Source: Pacificibacter marinus
Lineage (GTDB): Bacteria; Pseudomonadota; Alphaproteobacteria; Rhodobacterales; Rhodobacteraceae
Assembly: GCF_900109555.1 (NCBI RefSeq)
Contig: NZ_FNZV01000016.1
Span: 1 to 64,000 of the forward strand
Length of the DNA: 64,000 bases
Reading direction: 5' to 3'
The translations under genes and the position numbers were made by a program. The notes under the pieces are model-generated. The model was not told where the DNA came from and ran no database searches. It saw only the letters and a program-made list of their open reading frames with translations. Within the stretch, counting starts at the first letter, position 1, and the number at the start of each line of letters is the position of its first letter. Positions 1 through 8,274 of this stretch are shown here, piece after piece.

Positions 1-478
1 AATAAATTAGCACGAATGGCATGGAGTATTCTAAGACACAAAACGGCGTTTGACGCGCCAAGAGACGAGGTTGCTATCGGCGTCTGATAGACCCGCAGCA
101 ATCCAAAGGAGTTCGCGATAGATAGCAAAGCATGGAACGGAAATATTACGCCCCCAGAATCTGACGGCCCAAATGGTCATAATCGACCTTGCAGCTAATG
201 AGATCACGGCGCGTGCGTAACCCCAACAAGGCCACGACCCGCGTGTCGATAAACAGGCCGGATACATATGAGCGACTTCCGAGAACATGCCAGAAATCAT
301 TTGCGAACAGCAGCCGGTACATACAAATGGGCCGTTCACGACGTTTGACATGTCGGGCGAATACTGCCGTTGGATGCGCAAGTGTATTATCGTTCGATCT
401 TAATCTCACTCAGGCTTTTGAAATAGTGTTCAAGCCGAGCTCTCCCAACCAATACTAATTCATACACTACAATGACAT
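1..478. other. No recognisable gene
   Basis: Open frames of 87-116 codons exist on both strands, but none has a ribosome-binding site, a recognisable domain or convincing composition. The terminator just downstream faces the plus strand, so some plus-strand transcript may end here, possibly one starting before the window. I cannot name it. Confidence 0.4.
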
Positions 479-500
479 AGCGCCCTCGGGGCGCTTTTTT
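479..500 (+). terminator. Rho-independent terminator
   Basis: Perfect 7-bp stem (AGCGCCC / GGGCGCT) with a 3-nt loop, followed directly by a run of six T. This is a textbook intrinsic terminator for plus-strand transcription. No upstream gene could be identified. Confidence 0.8.
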
Positions 501-827
501 GCGTTATGGCGGTTTGAGACTGGTGCTACGACAGTGCTGCTTTTTAGTGCCGAATGAACAACGCCAATATGATAAACGCCCGTGGAGGCATTGTGGAAGC
601 AAACGCAACGCTATCCCAAACCGAACCGACGCACAAAGAATAGCTTACGTTCAACCGACAGTGCTGCCAGTACTGTCAGACAAAATCCAAAAACATATCC
701 ATGAAATCGTAAATGAGACCAAAGTTCAGCTAACGATTACACGACAGCCGCAAACTTGAGGGTGTTGCCTTGGGCGAAGATGTTGTCTTTAATTGCCAAG
801 CATAGCTGAGAGCGGTACGAAAATGCC
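501..827. other. No supported gene; possible 33-codon minus-strand ORF
   Basis: Nothing convincing is coded on the plus strand. On the minus strand, 838-737 holds a 33-codon ATG frame whose translation (ending GNTLKFAAVV) has natural-looking composition. It overlaps the start of the nuclease gene and has no clear ribosome-binding site. It may be a gene remnant. Confidence 0.3.
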
Positions 828-1184
828 ATGATACTCATGGTTTGCTCTCTCATTGCTGTCGTAGATGGCGATAGCGTCAAGTGCGACGGTCAAAATATTC
901 GCTTAATTGGCGATGGTGCCCCCTTCAAATCTGGATTTGATACGCCGAAAACCTATCGGCCAAAGTGTCAGCAAGAGTTAGAGTTGGGGCGTGCTGCGAC
1001 TACGCGTACACGTGAGCTTGTTCGTGATGCTGTTGGCATTGAAGATACTGGTAAACATGACCATTACGGGCGCGCTCTTGGCCGTCTCATTCTAAAGAAT
1101 GGGAAAACAGCTGGTGAAGTTCTCATAGAAGAGGGCTACGCGAAGCCGTGGAAGCCCAAATCCAAGATCGATTGGTGCAGGTAG
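828..1184 (+). CDS. Thermonuclease (SNase)-like protein, short form
   Basis: The 118-aa protein matches the staphylococcal-nuclease fold: VVDGDSVKC (first catalytic Asp region), IRLIGDG (Arg), DTPK, then HYGRALGRL (second Arg) and the family ending EEGYAKPW...DWC. Members usually cut DNA or RNA phosphodiester bonds with Ca2+. The usual DTPE motif reads DTPK here, so the catalytic glutamate appears to be lysine and activity may be lost or changed. There is no signal peptide; the frame starts almost directly at the domain. A second ATG at 837 is possible. About 100 bp downstream lies a gene for an exported Cys-rich peptide, the likely partner. Confidence 0.8.
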   Translation: MILMVCSLIAVVDGDSVKCDGQNIRLIGDGAPFKSGFDTPKTYRPKCQQELELGRAATTRTRELVRDAVGIEDTGKHDHYGRALGRLILKNGKTAGEVLIEEGYAKPWKPKSKIDWCR

Positions 1185-1280
1185 GGGACTTTAGGGCCGG
1201 CTATAAGTCCTTTGCTTACCTTACGTCATAGGTTAACGTTTTCTTCGGTTAGTTATCCGTGTGATTTTAGGGGTGAGATT

Positions 1281-1577
1281 ATGAGAAAACTTTATATTAC
1301 GATTTTTATACTGCTGATTGGTGCAACGTCAGTATTTGCTGACTCCCCACGCACTATAACTCCGATTGCCACTATTGGAGACATTGGGCTAGCTGAAGCC
1401 AATGAAAGCGTTAGTGCTTTCTGGGAGCGGACATTCCACTCTACGCAGCAAGATGTAAAAGTTTGGTCTGCTGCGTGCTGCAAGGTTTGCAAAAAGGGCA
1501 AAGCCTGCGGCGACTCTTGTATTAGCCGATCCTATACGTGCCACAAAGGCGTTGGTTGTGCTTGTGACGGGGGGTAA
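1281..1577 (+). CDS. Small exported cysteine-rich protein (CKVCKKGKACGDSC type)
   Basis: The 98-aa product has a clear Sec signal peptide (basic MRKLY, hydrophobic IFILLIGATSVF, Ala cleavage site near residue 21). A spacer follows, then a C-terminal module of about 33 residues with eight Cys (ACCKVC...GKACGDSC...YTCHKG.GCAC). The spacing of the cysteines suggests a small disulfide-bonded or metal-binding domain. I recall similar tails in alphaproteobacterial exported proteins, some linked to secreted nucleases, but cannot name a family. The ATG at 1281 is chosen over an upstream start because AGGGG at 1269 is well spaced and the signal peptide starts there. Confidence 0.7.
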   Translation: MRKLYITIFILLIGATSVFADSPRTITPIATIGDIGLAEANESVSAFWERTFHSTQQDVKVWSAACCKVCKKGKACGDSCISRSYTCHKGVGCACDGG

Positions 1578-1730
1578 AACGGGGAAAGAGACTTTCGCTG
1601 CGAGTGCATAGAGTTATGCATTGCGGACCAAAACGTCGTTTGCTGCGCGTTGCATCACCGTCCGCAGTGTCGGGCAGAATGGAAAAGCACAGTTATCGCC
1701 TTTGCCGATCGATCCACGGCCCTTTTGGTA

Positions 1731-2822
1731 TCAGACGAGGCCGTGCTTTAAGGCGATGGCAACTGCCTCCGCGATGGTTCGCGCTCCCAGCTTTCTTCGT
1801 AGGTTCGCACTGTGCAAATCAATCGTCGGCATCGCCAGATTGAGGTCGTGGCCCAACTGATCGCGCCTGAGGCCCCGGATGAAACCATGCAGGACATCGC
1901 GCTCACGAAGCGTAAGCATTATTTTTTCTTGCGGAGAGTCAAAAAAATTCTGCATTCCATCGGCGCATTCGGTAGTCGCAATAACCAGCACCTTACGCCC
2001 GCCATCGGTTCGTGGCAGGAAATTGAGCCGCAGTTTCGGTATGATGCGCCCGTCAGTCGCGCGCGTCTGGGCAAGGTCCATAGCGCGGGCCTCGCTTTTG
2101 CGGGCCCCCGTGGCTTTTGCTGCCGCAAAGTGAAAGGCGTTTTTTCCGGCGCCACGAACCCTGAGCGTGCGCTTGGAATCGATGGCAAGAAGCGGATGCA
2201 GCCTGAAGAGACGTTCAGCTTTCCCATTCATCTGAAGAAGGCGGCCCTGCTGATCAAGTTCGAAGATCGGTGCATCATCAAGCAAGCTGCGATCCGCGGC
2301 TGCGATTTTACGGATGCTGGCACGGTGCAATTCGCGCCGGATCACGTGGAGACGTCCCAGATCTTCGACATGGCGATTTATCAAGCCGAGTTCTGTATCC
2401 GTGAAATCCCCGGCAGTCTTGCCTTTGTGAAAGGCCGTCGCGACCCGACCGTCGCGCGTGCTTTGCATCAGGCCCAGGCACCAATACCGATCAAGCCGGT
2501 TCTTCTTAATGAACTCGCTATACATCTCGCTTTTTTCGAGTTCTTGCGGGGTGACATAGTTCGACAGCCGAAACGCGCCCATTCCGATCTTGTCATCCGT
2601 GCCATGCGCTAACCAGGGATCATGCCCTTCAAATGAATTGTAATCGAGATTGGCTTCCGCCTGTGTTCCGGCGGAGATTTCGCGGTAATCCCCCGGATGG
2701 AGCCATATGAATATCGTCGAGGGCACGTCGATTTCGCGCGCCAATCGATTGGGCAGAGTGTTGAACAACTCGTCATCCAGAGCGGCTTCGTAAATGTCGT
2801 GATGTGATAGGGATTCAAGCAC
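1731..2822 (-). CDS. LuxR-family transcriptional regulator with N-terminal sensor region
   Basis: The 363-aa protein has a C-terminal LuxR/GerE helix-turn-helix (about residues 300-360: LTLRERDVLHGFIRG...QLGHDLNLAMPTIDLHSANLRRKLGA) that binds DNA. The N-terminal ~290 residues look like a GAF/PAS-type sensor rather than an acyl-homoserine-lactone domain, so the signal is unknown. The start is GTG at 2822. It stands alone, and a broken paralogue lies 360 bp away on the opposite strand. The luxI-type gene is about 12 kb distant, so pairing with it is not implied. Confidence 0.8.
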   Translation of the reverse strand: MLESLSHHDIYEAALDDELFNTLPNRLAREIDVPSTIFIWLHPGDYREISAGTQAEANLDYNSFEGHDPWLAHGTDDKIGMGAFRLSNYVTPQELEKSEMYSEFIKKNRLDRYWCLGLMQSTRDGRVATAFHKGKTAGDFTDTELGLINRHVEDLGRLHVIRRELHRASIRKIAAADRSLLDDAPIFELDQQGRLLQMNGKAERLFRLHPLLAIDSKRTLRVRGAGKNAFHFAAAKATGARKSEARAMDLAQTRATDGRIIPKLRLNFLPRTDGGRKVLVIATTECADGMQNFFDSPQEKIMLTLRERDVLHGFIRGLRRDQLGHDLNLAMPTIDLHSANLRRKLGARTIAEAVAIALKHGLV

Positions 2823-3184
2823 TGGATGAATCTACTCTGTTGCGCGGTTTCTGGCTGAGCGCGGGCTCGGGAAATCGCCTTGTTCCGATAGGAAGACCGT
2901 TTCGAAACCAAAGCCAAATCTTCTAGCCGGTCGATTAATACGTCCGACAGTGGATCGTCGGGGATGCGGTGAAACTGGACAAATGAAACTTGTTAAGTTG
3001 ATGCCAAAATGCCCGATTCTTCTCAAAAATCAAGCTTTAGTGACAGAGCGCAATCGATGGAATTGGTTGTATAAAGCGCGATATTCGAGCGGGTGCGTCG
3101 CACGGTGCAACTGATTTTTGGCGATTGCCCCAATACTTTCATCTTTCGCAACGCCACACTCAAGCCGAAGCTCGCTGAACGTTC
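2823..3184. other. Intergenic, no gene seen
   Basis: This divergent spacer lies between the LuxR-type gene and its broken paralogue. Short frames on the minus strand are shadows without ribosome-binding sites. It may hold the remains of the paralogue's sensor domain, but I could not align them. Confidence 0.4.
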
Positions 3185-3607
3185 ATGACGGAGTTCACCA
3201 ACGATCGGGAATCGGTATCGTTGCATCGTTCTCCAGAGCTGAGAGTGACCCTTGCGGAGCCCTTCAAACAAAGGTCGCTCATATCCGATTCGAAATTCGG
3301 CACTGCTGTAAAGATAATAATCGAAGGCATTTCAGCCGCCTTCGACAAGCCGCGCGACAGCATTCATCTGATGCCTAGTGAGCGGAATATTCTGCATGGG
3401 CTGATACGTGTCCGCAGATGTGATCAACTGGCCTATATTCTTGGCATCACAGTGCCGACCGTTTATTTACAAAGTGGTAATCTGCGCCGCAAGAACGGCG
3501 CAAACACGATGTTAGAAGTGATTTCGACCGCCTACAGGGCTTGTCTGAAGTTTGCGTCTCTAGGTGGCGTAGCAGGACTTAACATTTGCTCGAGACGCGA
3601 TCGATGA
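3185..3607 (+). pseudogene. Truncated LuxR-family regulator (HTH only)
   Basis: The frame encodes 140 aa. Residues 62-121 (LMPSERNILHGLI...ITVPTVYLQSGNLRRKNGA) align with the helix-turn-helix of the regulator at 1731-2822 at nearly every conserved position, including the SGNLRRK/SANLRRK recognition helix. The sensor domain of about 290 residues is missing and the N-terminal part has no recognisable structure. It lies on the opposite strand to its paralogue and overlaps the next gene by 29 bp. I infer a decayed inverted duplicate, although an HTH-only protein could still bind the same sites. Confidence 0.65.
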
Positions 3608-3902
3608 CCCATTTGACGCTGTGGTCATAAGACCGCAGGGAGTTAGGCGTCTGGAAAAATTCGCAGCGTCCTATGCGCCCGACGTAATAAGGATCTCCGA
3701 GTGCGTCGGGCGTCACAAGATCTGCCACTCGTTCATCGGTGTCCTCCGCGACCTGCAGGCATTGAACTGGGCCGCAGCCCAGCCAGTTGCCGCTGCGTGC
3801 CTTATAAAGCACAACCACACCCTTGCTGTGGTCCAAAGTGAAAGCCGAGGCCTCAGTTGCCATTAAGCATGCCGAAAGAGAAATCATAATTAAAAATCGC
3901 AT
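3579..3902 (-). CDS. Small exported protein of unknown function
   Basis: The 107-aa product has a clear N-terminal signal peptide (MRFLIMISLSACLMATEASA, cleavage near residue 20). The mature ~87 residues have four Cys (GCGPVQC, GRC and a C-terminal SSKC), suggesting two disulfides in the periplasm or outside the cell. AGGAG lies 9 bp before the ATG at 3902. No family is recognised. Its 3' end overlaps the truncated LuxR frame on the other strand. Confidence 0.6.
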   Translation of the reverse strand: MRFLIMISLSACLMATEASAFTLDHSKGVVVLYKARSGNWLGCGPVQCLQVAEDTDERVADLVTPDALGDPYYVGRIGRCEFFQTPNSLRSYDHSVKWVIDRVSSKC

Positions 3903-4433
3903 TGCGGTGCATCTCCTGAAAGTTTTGCCTCTATATCCTGATGAGGCGGGTGCGGGTCCGCAACCTATGATTTCCTATAGGTTCGCACGCCCGTGTAGTC
4001 AGTCAATCACCTATCAAAAAGTCCTTGTGACATGTAACATTCTTTGAAATGGGAATAAGGCGCTGTTTTCGAAGATTTGTAACTTCGAACCGCTACTACG
4101 CTAGACTTAAGTGCTAAAAAATTCTGGGAAAACCAACAATGTCTGCTTTCGGGAATCTGCATTGCAGCTTTAACTCGGCCAGCCAATGTCCGGAGTGGGC
4201 CGAGAACCGCGCGGTCCTCTCATCGACGCTTTATAACACGCGTTGTGAATGGGCATTTTGGGTGACATCCTCCACGCGCTTGATCAGCGGCTCCACACAT
4301 CGCGCACTTCATCCGAGTGGAGATATGAAACGCGGCATGAGCATAAATCAGGTACATTTTAGCCCAACCGCAAAGCCGCCCTACAAAGTAGGACGACTTC
4401 GAGTTGAACTGACAATCAAATAGCCGAATAGCT
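3903..4433. other. Intergenic with Roseobacter-type dispersed sequence
   Basis: A 94-codon frame (4139-4423) exists but its translation looks like noise. The stretch around 4150-4230 (GCATTGCAGCTTT, AATGTCCGG, GGGCCG) resembles the non-coding sequence also seen near 1.6, 19.1, 50.9 and 54.2 kb. No promoter or RNA gene is evident. Confidence 0.4.
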
Positions 4434-5945
4434 TTAGATGTTGTCAGGGCCGTCCGTTTTTTTATTTTTTGCCCGCTTGTTGCGATACGTTGGTAAGAGA
4501 ATGAGACAAACTGCGATGACCAAAAGTCCTAGGGTCATTGGGCGTTCCCAAATGAAAGCAACACCATCGTAAAGCTGCATGGAGCGTGCAAAGTTATCTT
4601 CAAGCATACCTCCCAAGATGAAGCCAATCAGCAGAGGCGCTAATGGGTAATTGGCAAAGCGTAATGCCGTTGCGCAAACCCCAAACCCTACGAGCATCAA
4701 GAGTTCAGTTGCGTTGTTCTGTCCAATGTATGCCCCCATCAACGTGAAGAATAAGATGAATGGGATCAGGTAATTGCGTGGCACCGAGAGGACTTTGGCG
4801 ATGTAAGGAATGAGCGGAAGGTTTAAGACCAGAAGCACGAGGTTCCCGATGAACATGGACATGATCACAGCCCAGAAAACTTGTGGCTCATCGATCATCA
4901 AACGCGGTCCCGGCGTGACATTGAGCGCAAGCAGCGCACCAAGCAAAATCGCAGTGGTACCTGAACCTGGAATGCCCAGCGTGAGCAGCGGTACAAATGA
5001 CCCCGTGCAGGCTGCATTGTTGGCTGTTTCAGGGGCAGCAAGGCCTTTGATGGAGCCTTTGCCGAAATCATCTTGCTCTTCTTTGGTAGCGATATTGCGC
5101 TCCACTGCGTAGCCTAAGAAGCTTGCGACTGTCGCGCCCGCACCGGGTAAGACGCCGATGAAGAACCCTTGCAAGGATTGACGCCCGATCACTGGTGCGA
5201 TCGCTTTGGCTTCTTTTTTGGTGATGCGCAGATCTTTGATCTCACCGCCGCCGTCGGTCATTTCTTTGGGTTTAAGCACCAATAAAAGAGCCTCTGGCAA
5301 AGCGAACATGGCCATGGCAAGGGTAATGAAGCCAAAGCCTGTTTGAAGGTCCATGATGCCCATGGTGAAGCGCGGAAGACTAAACAATGTGCCTTCACCC
5401 ACTGTGGCCATGATCAAGCCAAACACAGTCATGAGTAAGGCTTTGGCCACTTGGCCTGTGCCTGTAAAAGCTGCAATCGCGCAAAGGCCGACGACCATTA
5501 GGGCGAAATACTCTGAGGAATGGAAGAGCAATGCAACAGACGAAAGTGCAGGTGCGAAGATCATCAAAAGGAGCGCGCCGATTGTGCCGCCAGCGAAAGA
5601 TGAGACGGCTGCAATCGTTAGGGCTTTGCCGGCTTTGCCTTGCTTGGCCATAGGATAGCCATCGAAAGCGCTGGCAACAGTGCCCGCAACACCCGGTGCG
5701 TTTAATAAGATTGACGACGTAGATCCGCCAAAAATCGCACCGTAGTAAACGCCAGCGAGCAAGATCAGTGCGCCAGATGGATCGCCCATCGAAATAGCGA
5801 CGGGGATCATGATCGAGATGATCGACATCGGGCCAAGGCCCGGAAGCATGCCGATGAATGTTCCGATCAAACAGCCGCCAATGACCAAGAGAATGTTTTG
5901 GAATGAAAGGGCCGTTTGTAGGCCAATGAGAAGTCCTTCGAGCAT
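4434..5945 (-). CDS. tctA: Tripartite tricarboxylate transporter large permease TctA
   Basis: The 503-aa inner-membrane protein has about ten to twelve hydrophobic segments and the TctA motif GMLPGLGPMS near residue 35. It is the large membrane subunit that, with TctB and the periplasmic TctC, imports citrate or another carboxylate using the ion gradient. The ATG at 5945 (MLEGLLIGLQTAL, the usual TctA start) is preferred over an upstream in-frame start because GGGAGG lies 7 bp before it. It begins 1 bp after the tctB stop, so the two are translationally linked. Confidence 0.95.
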   Translation of the reverse strand: MLEGLLIGLQTALSFQNILLVIGGCLIGTFIGMLPGLGPMSIISIMIPVAISMGDPSGALILLAGVYYGAIFGGSTSSILLNAPGVAGTVASAFDGYPMAKQGKAGKALTIAAVSSFAGGTIGALLLMIFAPALSSVALLFHSSEYFALMVVGLCAIAAFTGTGQVAKALLMTVFGLIMATVGEGTLFSLPRFTMGIMDLQTGFGFITLAMAMFALPEALLLVLKPKEMTDGGGEIKDLRITKKEAKAIAPVIGRQSLQGFFIGVLPGAGATVASFLGYAVERNIATKEEQDDFGKGSIKGLAAPETANNAACTGSFVPLLTLGIPGSGTTAILLGALLALNVTPGPRLMIDEPQVFWAVIMSMFIGNLVLLVLNLPLIPYIAKVLSVPRNYLIPFILFFTLMGAYIGQNNATELLMLVGFGVCATALRFANYPLAPLLIGFILGGMLEDNFARSMQLYDGVAFIWERPMTLGLLVIAVCLILLPTYRNKRAKNKKTDGPDNI

Positions 5946-5946
5946 A

Positions 5947-6441
5947 TCAACCTCCCAACATGTTAGAAATGAATGCGGGCCAAGGGCGCATGTAGATGCC
6001 AAGCACCTCAGAGACCAGGTACCAAATCGTGAAGGCGGCAATGAATGCGACCAGAACCATGACGGGCCACTTTCGTTCGCCCAATAGGAAAGACCCTAAG
6101 ATCAAGAAACCCATAGTAGAGCTGATGAACCCAATCGGTCTAAGGCTGAGCGCGTAGATCACCATTAAGCCTAAAAGCATCAAAGCTTGTCCTAGTTTGT
6201 ACTCGTGCAAGCGGCGGTAATCGATGTCGCCGATAACCTCATCGCTCTTCTCAAAACTGAACAAAATGATGAAGGCTGAGATCAGTCCGAGAATGGACAA
6301 GATCTTCGGAAATGTGCTGGGCCAAATCGGATTTCGCTGCATGAACGGTGCTAAATTCGCGTCCATCGTAAACCAAGCCGTATATCCGTAGGCGAGACAA
6401 ATCCCCGCCAAAATGAGTGCGATCCAACGATCGAGTGCCAT
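5947..6441 (-). CDS. tctB: Tripartite tricarboxylate transporter small permease TctB
   Basis: The protein is about 164 aa with four hydrophobic helices in the TctB pattern (two before and two after a polar loop near residues 65-85). It is the small membrane subunit of the TctABC importer. ATG at 6441 (MALDRWIAL) is chosen over one 8 codons upstream because of the GGGGGA stretch ahead of it. It ends 1 bp before tctA and follows tctC after a stem-loop. Confidence 0.9.
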   Translation of the reverse strand: MALDRWIALILAGICLAYGYTAWFTMDANLAPFMQRNPIWPSTFPKILSILGLISAFIILFSFEKSDEVIGDIDYRRLHEYKLGQALMLLGLMVIYALSLRPIGFISSTMGFLILGSFLLGERKWPVMVLVAFIAAFTIWYLVSEVLGIYMRPWPAFISNMLGG

Positions 6442-6470
6442 GCGTCCATCCCCCGTCATAGGCAAAAAAT

Positions 6471-6494
6471 GGCGGAGCAGTTTCCCACTCCGCC
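6471..6494 (-). terminator. Intercistronic stem-loop between tctC and tctB
   Basis: Read on the minus strand, GGCGGAG and CTCCGCC form a 7-bp stem around a 10-nt loop, followed by ATTTTTT. It sits just after the tctC stop and before tctB. It is probably a partial terminator or mRNA-stabilising hairpin that lets the binding protein be made in excess over the permeases. Confidence 0.75.
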
Positions 6495-6515
6495 TTATAT
6501 TGTGTTTAGAGTGAT

Positions 6516-7502
6516 TTAGAGAAAGCCGAGTTTCTTCATGAGATCGCCGATGACCTGTTCTTGGCCTTCGAGGAACGCTTTGAAGTCGTCACCAGAGTTG
6601 TGGATGTTGACCCAACCGTTGCGTGCCCGCACAGCTTCCCACTCAGGCGTGTCATACATTTTTTCGATCACTTCTTGGTACGCGTGGACTTCTGCCTCTG
6701 GTAGGCCGGGAGCGCCGAAGAAACCGCGCCAGTTGACGAATGTCGTGTCGATGCCTTGCTCAATCATTGTCTTGGCATCGGCTGCTGCTTCAACCCGTTC
6801 AGGGGCCGTCGTACCGATGATTTTAATCTCGCCAGCATTCGCTAAATCTACGGCCTCGGAAAAGCCTGTGGACAAAGCAGATATCTCACCAGAGAGCAAA
6901 GCTGCCATCGCTTTGCCGCCAGCATCGTAAGGGATGTACTTCATCGCAAGCGCGTCTTTACCGGCCGCTTCCATCACCATGGCTGCCACGAGGTGGTCCA
7001 TGCCGCCCGGAACAGATCCGCCGCCAATTGCTGTGCCGGATGCATTTGCATCGAAGGCTGCGAGCAAGTCATCCATGGAGTTGATTGGGCTATCTTTGCC
7101 CACAACTATGGCTGCGTAATCGCCGATTGTGCCTGCAACCAATGTAAGATCGCGGAAGTTATGTGGGAAAACGCCCGTGAGAGAACGGATCACGATAGGC
7201 GTCGAGTTCACCATCAATGTGCCATGACTGCTGTCTGCGTTTTCAATCATGTAACCGATGGCTTTGCCGCCACCGCCGCCAGACATGTTCTCATATGAAG
7301 CGGTGCCAACAAGGCCTGCGCCCGTCAGAGCTTCGCCCGTTCCGCGAGCCGTTCCGTCCCAACCGCCACCAGCTCCGCCGGGGATCAAGAAGTGAATGCT
7401 GTCGAGTTTTTCGTGGCCATCAGCCATAGCGGATGTTGCAAAACTTAGGGCTGCGGCAGCACCAAGCATCAGGGCGCGGCGGCCCAGTTTCAAAGATGTC
7501 AT
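6516..7502 (-). CDS. tctC: Periplasmic tricarboxylate-binding protein TctC
   Basis: The protein is 328 aa with a signal peptide (MTSLKLGRRALMLG...SFATSAMADG, arginine-rich, possibly Tat-like). It has the TTT-binding-protein pattern IHFLIPGGAGGGWDGTAR at the mature N-terminus, which forms the carboxylate-binding loop. It delivers substrate to TctAB. ATG at 7502 is supported by GGGAGGAAT upstream. It is first in the operon and divergent from tctD, whose product most likely controls it. Confidence 0.93.
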   Translation of the reverse strand: MTSLKLGRRALMLGAAAALSFATSAMADGHEKLDSIHFLIPGGAGGGWDGTARGTGEALTGAGLVGTASYENMSGGGGGKAIGYMIENADSSHGTLMVNSTPIVIRSLTGVFPHNFRDLTLVAGTIGDYAAIVVGKDSPINSMDDLLAAFDANASGTAIGGGSVPGGMDHLVAAMVMEAAGKDALAMKYIPYDAGGKAMAALLSGEISALSTGFSEAVDLANAGEIKIIGTTAPERVEAAADAKTMIEQGIDTTFVNWRGFFGAPGLPEAEVHAYQEVIEKMYDTPEWEAVRARNGWVNIHNSGDDFKAFLEGQEQVIGDLMKKLGFL

Positions 7503-7608
7503 AATATTCCTCCCATTTGACAACCGGCCGCATTGCGGCTCAGTTAAGCAACCAAACCACGCCAAGCTGACACAAACCTGTCACGGACTTCAGAAAGTGT
7601 TAACCTCG
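7503..7608. promoter_or_regulatory. Divergent tctC-tctD control region
   Basis: This 106-bp spacer separates the transporter operon from its two-component regulator, so both promoters and the TctD sites should lie here. A near-direct pair, GCTGACACAAACCTGTCACG (about 7567-7586), could be a regulator-binding site. No exact consensus is known to me; this is inference from layout. Confidence 0.45.
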
Positions 7609-8274
7609 ATGAAATTCCTCTTGATTGAAGACAACATTCAACTGGCTCACGCGATTTGTTCGCGCATGGGGTTGGATGGTCATGTCATTGATCACGCTGA
7701 AACAATCACGGATGCTTGCGCCTACTCTGAGACCAATGATTACGACCTTATCTTGCTAGACATCATGCTGCCTGATGGGGATGGACGTGACTTTCTCACG
7801 GCTCACCGTGATGGGCATAAGAGCACGCCAGTCATCGTTTTGACCGCGCGATCGCAGGTCTCAGATAGAATCAGTATTTTGGATTTGGGGGCGGATGACT
7901 ACATGACTAAGCCTTTTGATCACGCTGAGCTCGAAGCGCGCTGTCGTGCCGTTCTGCGGCGTAGAGGCGGACCGCTGCAGACGGTAAAGCGTATTGGAAA
8001 TGTTGCTTTTGATCCTGTGGCTGGCACACTCATCGTTGCGGATGAAACTGTTCAATTGCGGAATCGGGAGTTGCGGCTTTTGGAGGTTTTGATCAACGCG
8101 CCGGGACAAATATTTGCAAAGCAAAAGCTTGTGGACCGCCTCTTTTCTTATGACGATAATGTGTCGGAAAACGCGGTGGAAGTCTACATAGCTCGCCTAC
8201 GCAAACACCTCCTTGGTTCCACCGTTCAAATCACAACGTTACGCGGCCTTGGATATCGGTTGGATTATGACTGA
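7609..8274 (+). CDS. tctD: OmpR/PhoB-family response regulator TctD
   Basis: The 221-aa protein has a receiver domain (residues 1-115: acidic pocket E7-D8, phosphoacceptor D51 in LLDIMLPDGDG, conserved T in VLTARS, K in DYMTKPF) and a C-terminal winged-helix DNA-binding domain (NRELRLLEVLINAPGQI...VYIARLRKHL). Its position opposite tctCBA and ahead of tctE fits a regulator that activates carboxylate uptake. ATG at 7609 starts exactly at the receiver domain; a longer in-frame upstream extension would run through the tctC promoter region. Confidence 0.92.
   Translation: MKFLLIEDNIQLAHAICSRMGLDGHVIDHAETITDACAYSETNDYDLILLDIMLPDGDGRDFLTAHRDGHKSTPVIVLTARSQVSDRISILDLGADDYMTKPFDHAELEARCRAVLRRRGGPLQTVKRIGNVAFDPVAGTLIVADETVQLRNRELRLLEVLINAPGQIFAKQKLVDRLFSYDDNVSENAVEVYIARLRKHLLGSTVQITTLRGLGYRLDYD

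Noticed and set aside
4139-4423. 94-codon plus-strand frame
   Set aside because: No ribosome-binding site, noisy translation, and it overlaps the dispersed intergenic sequence.
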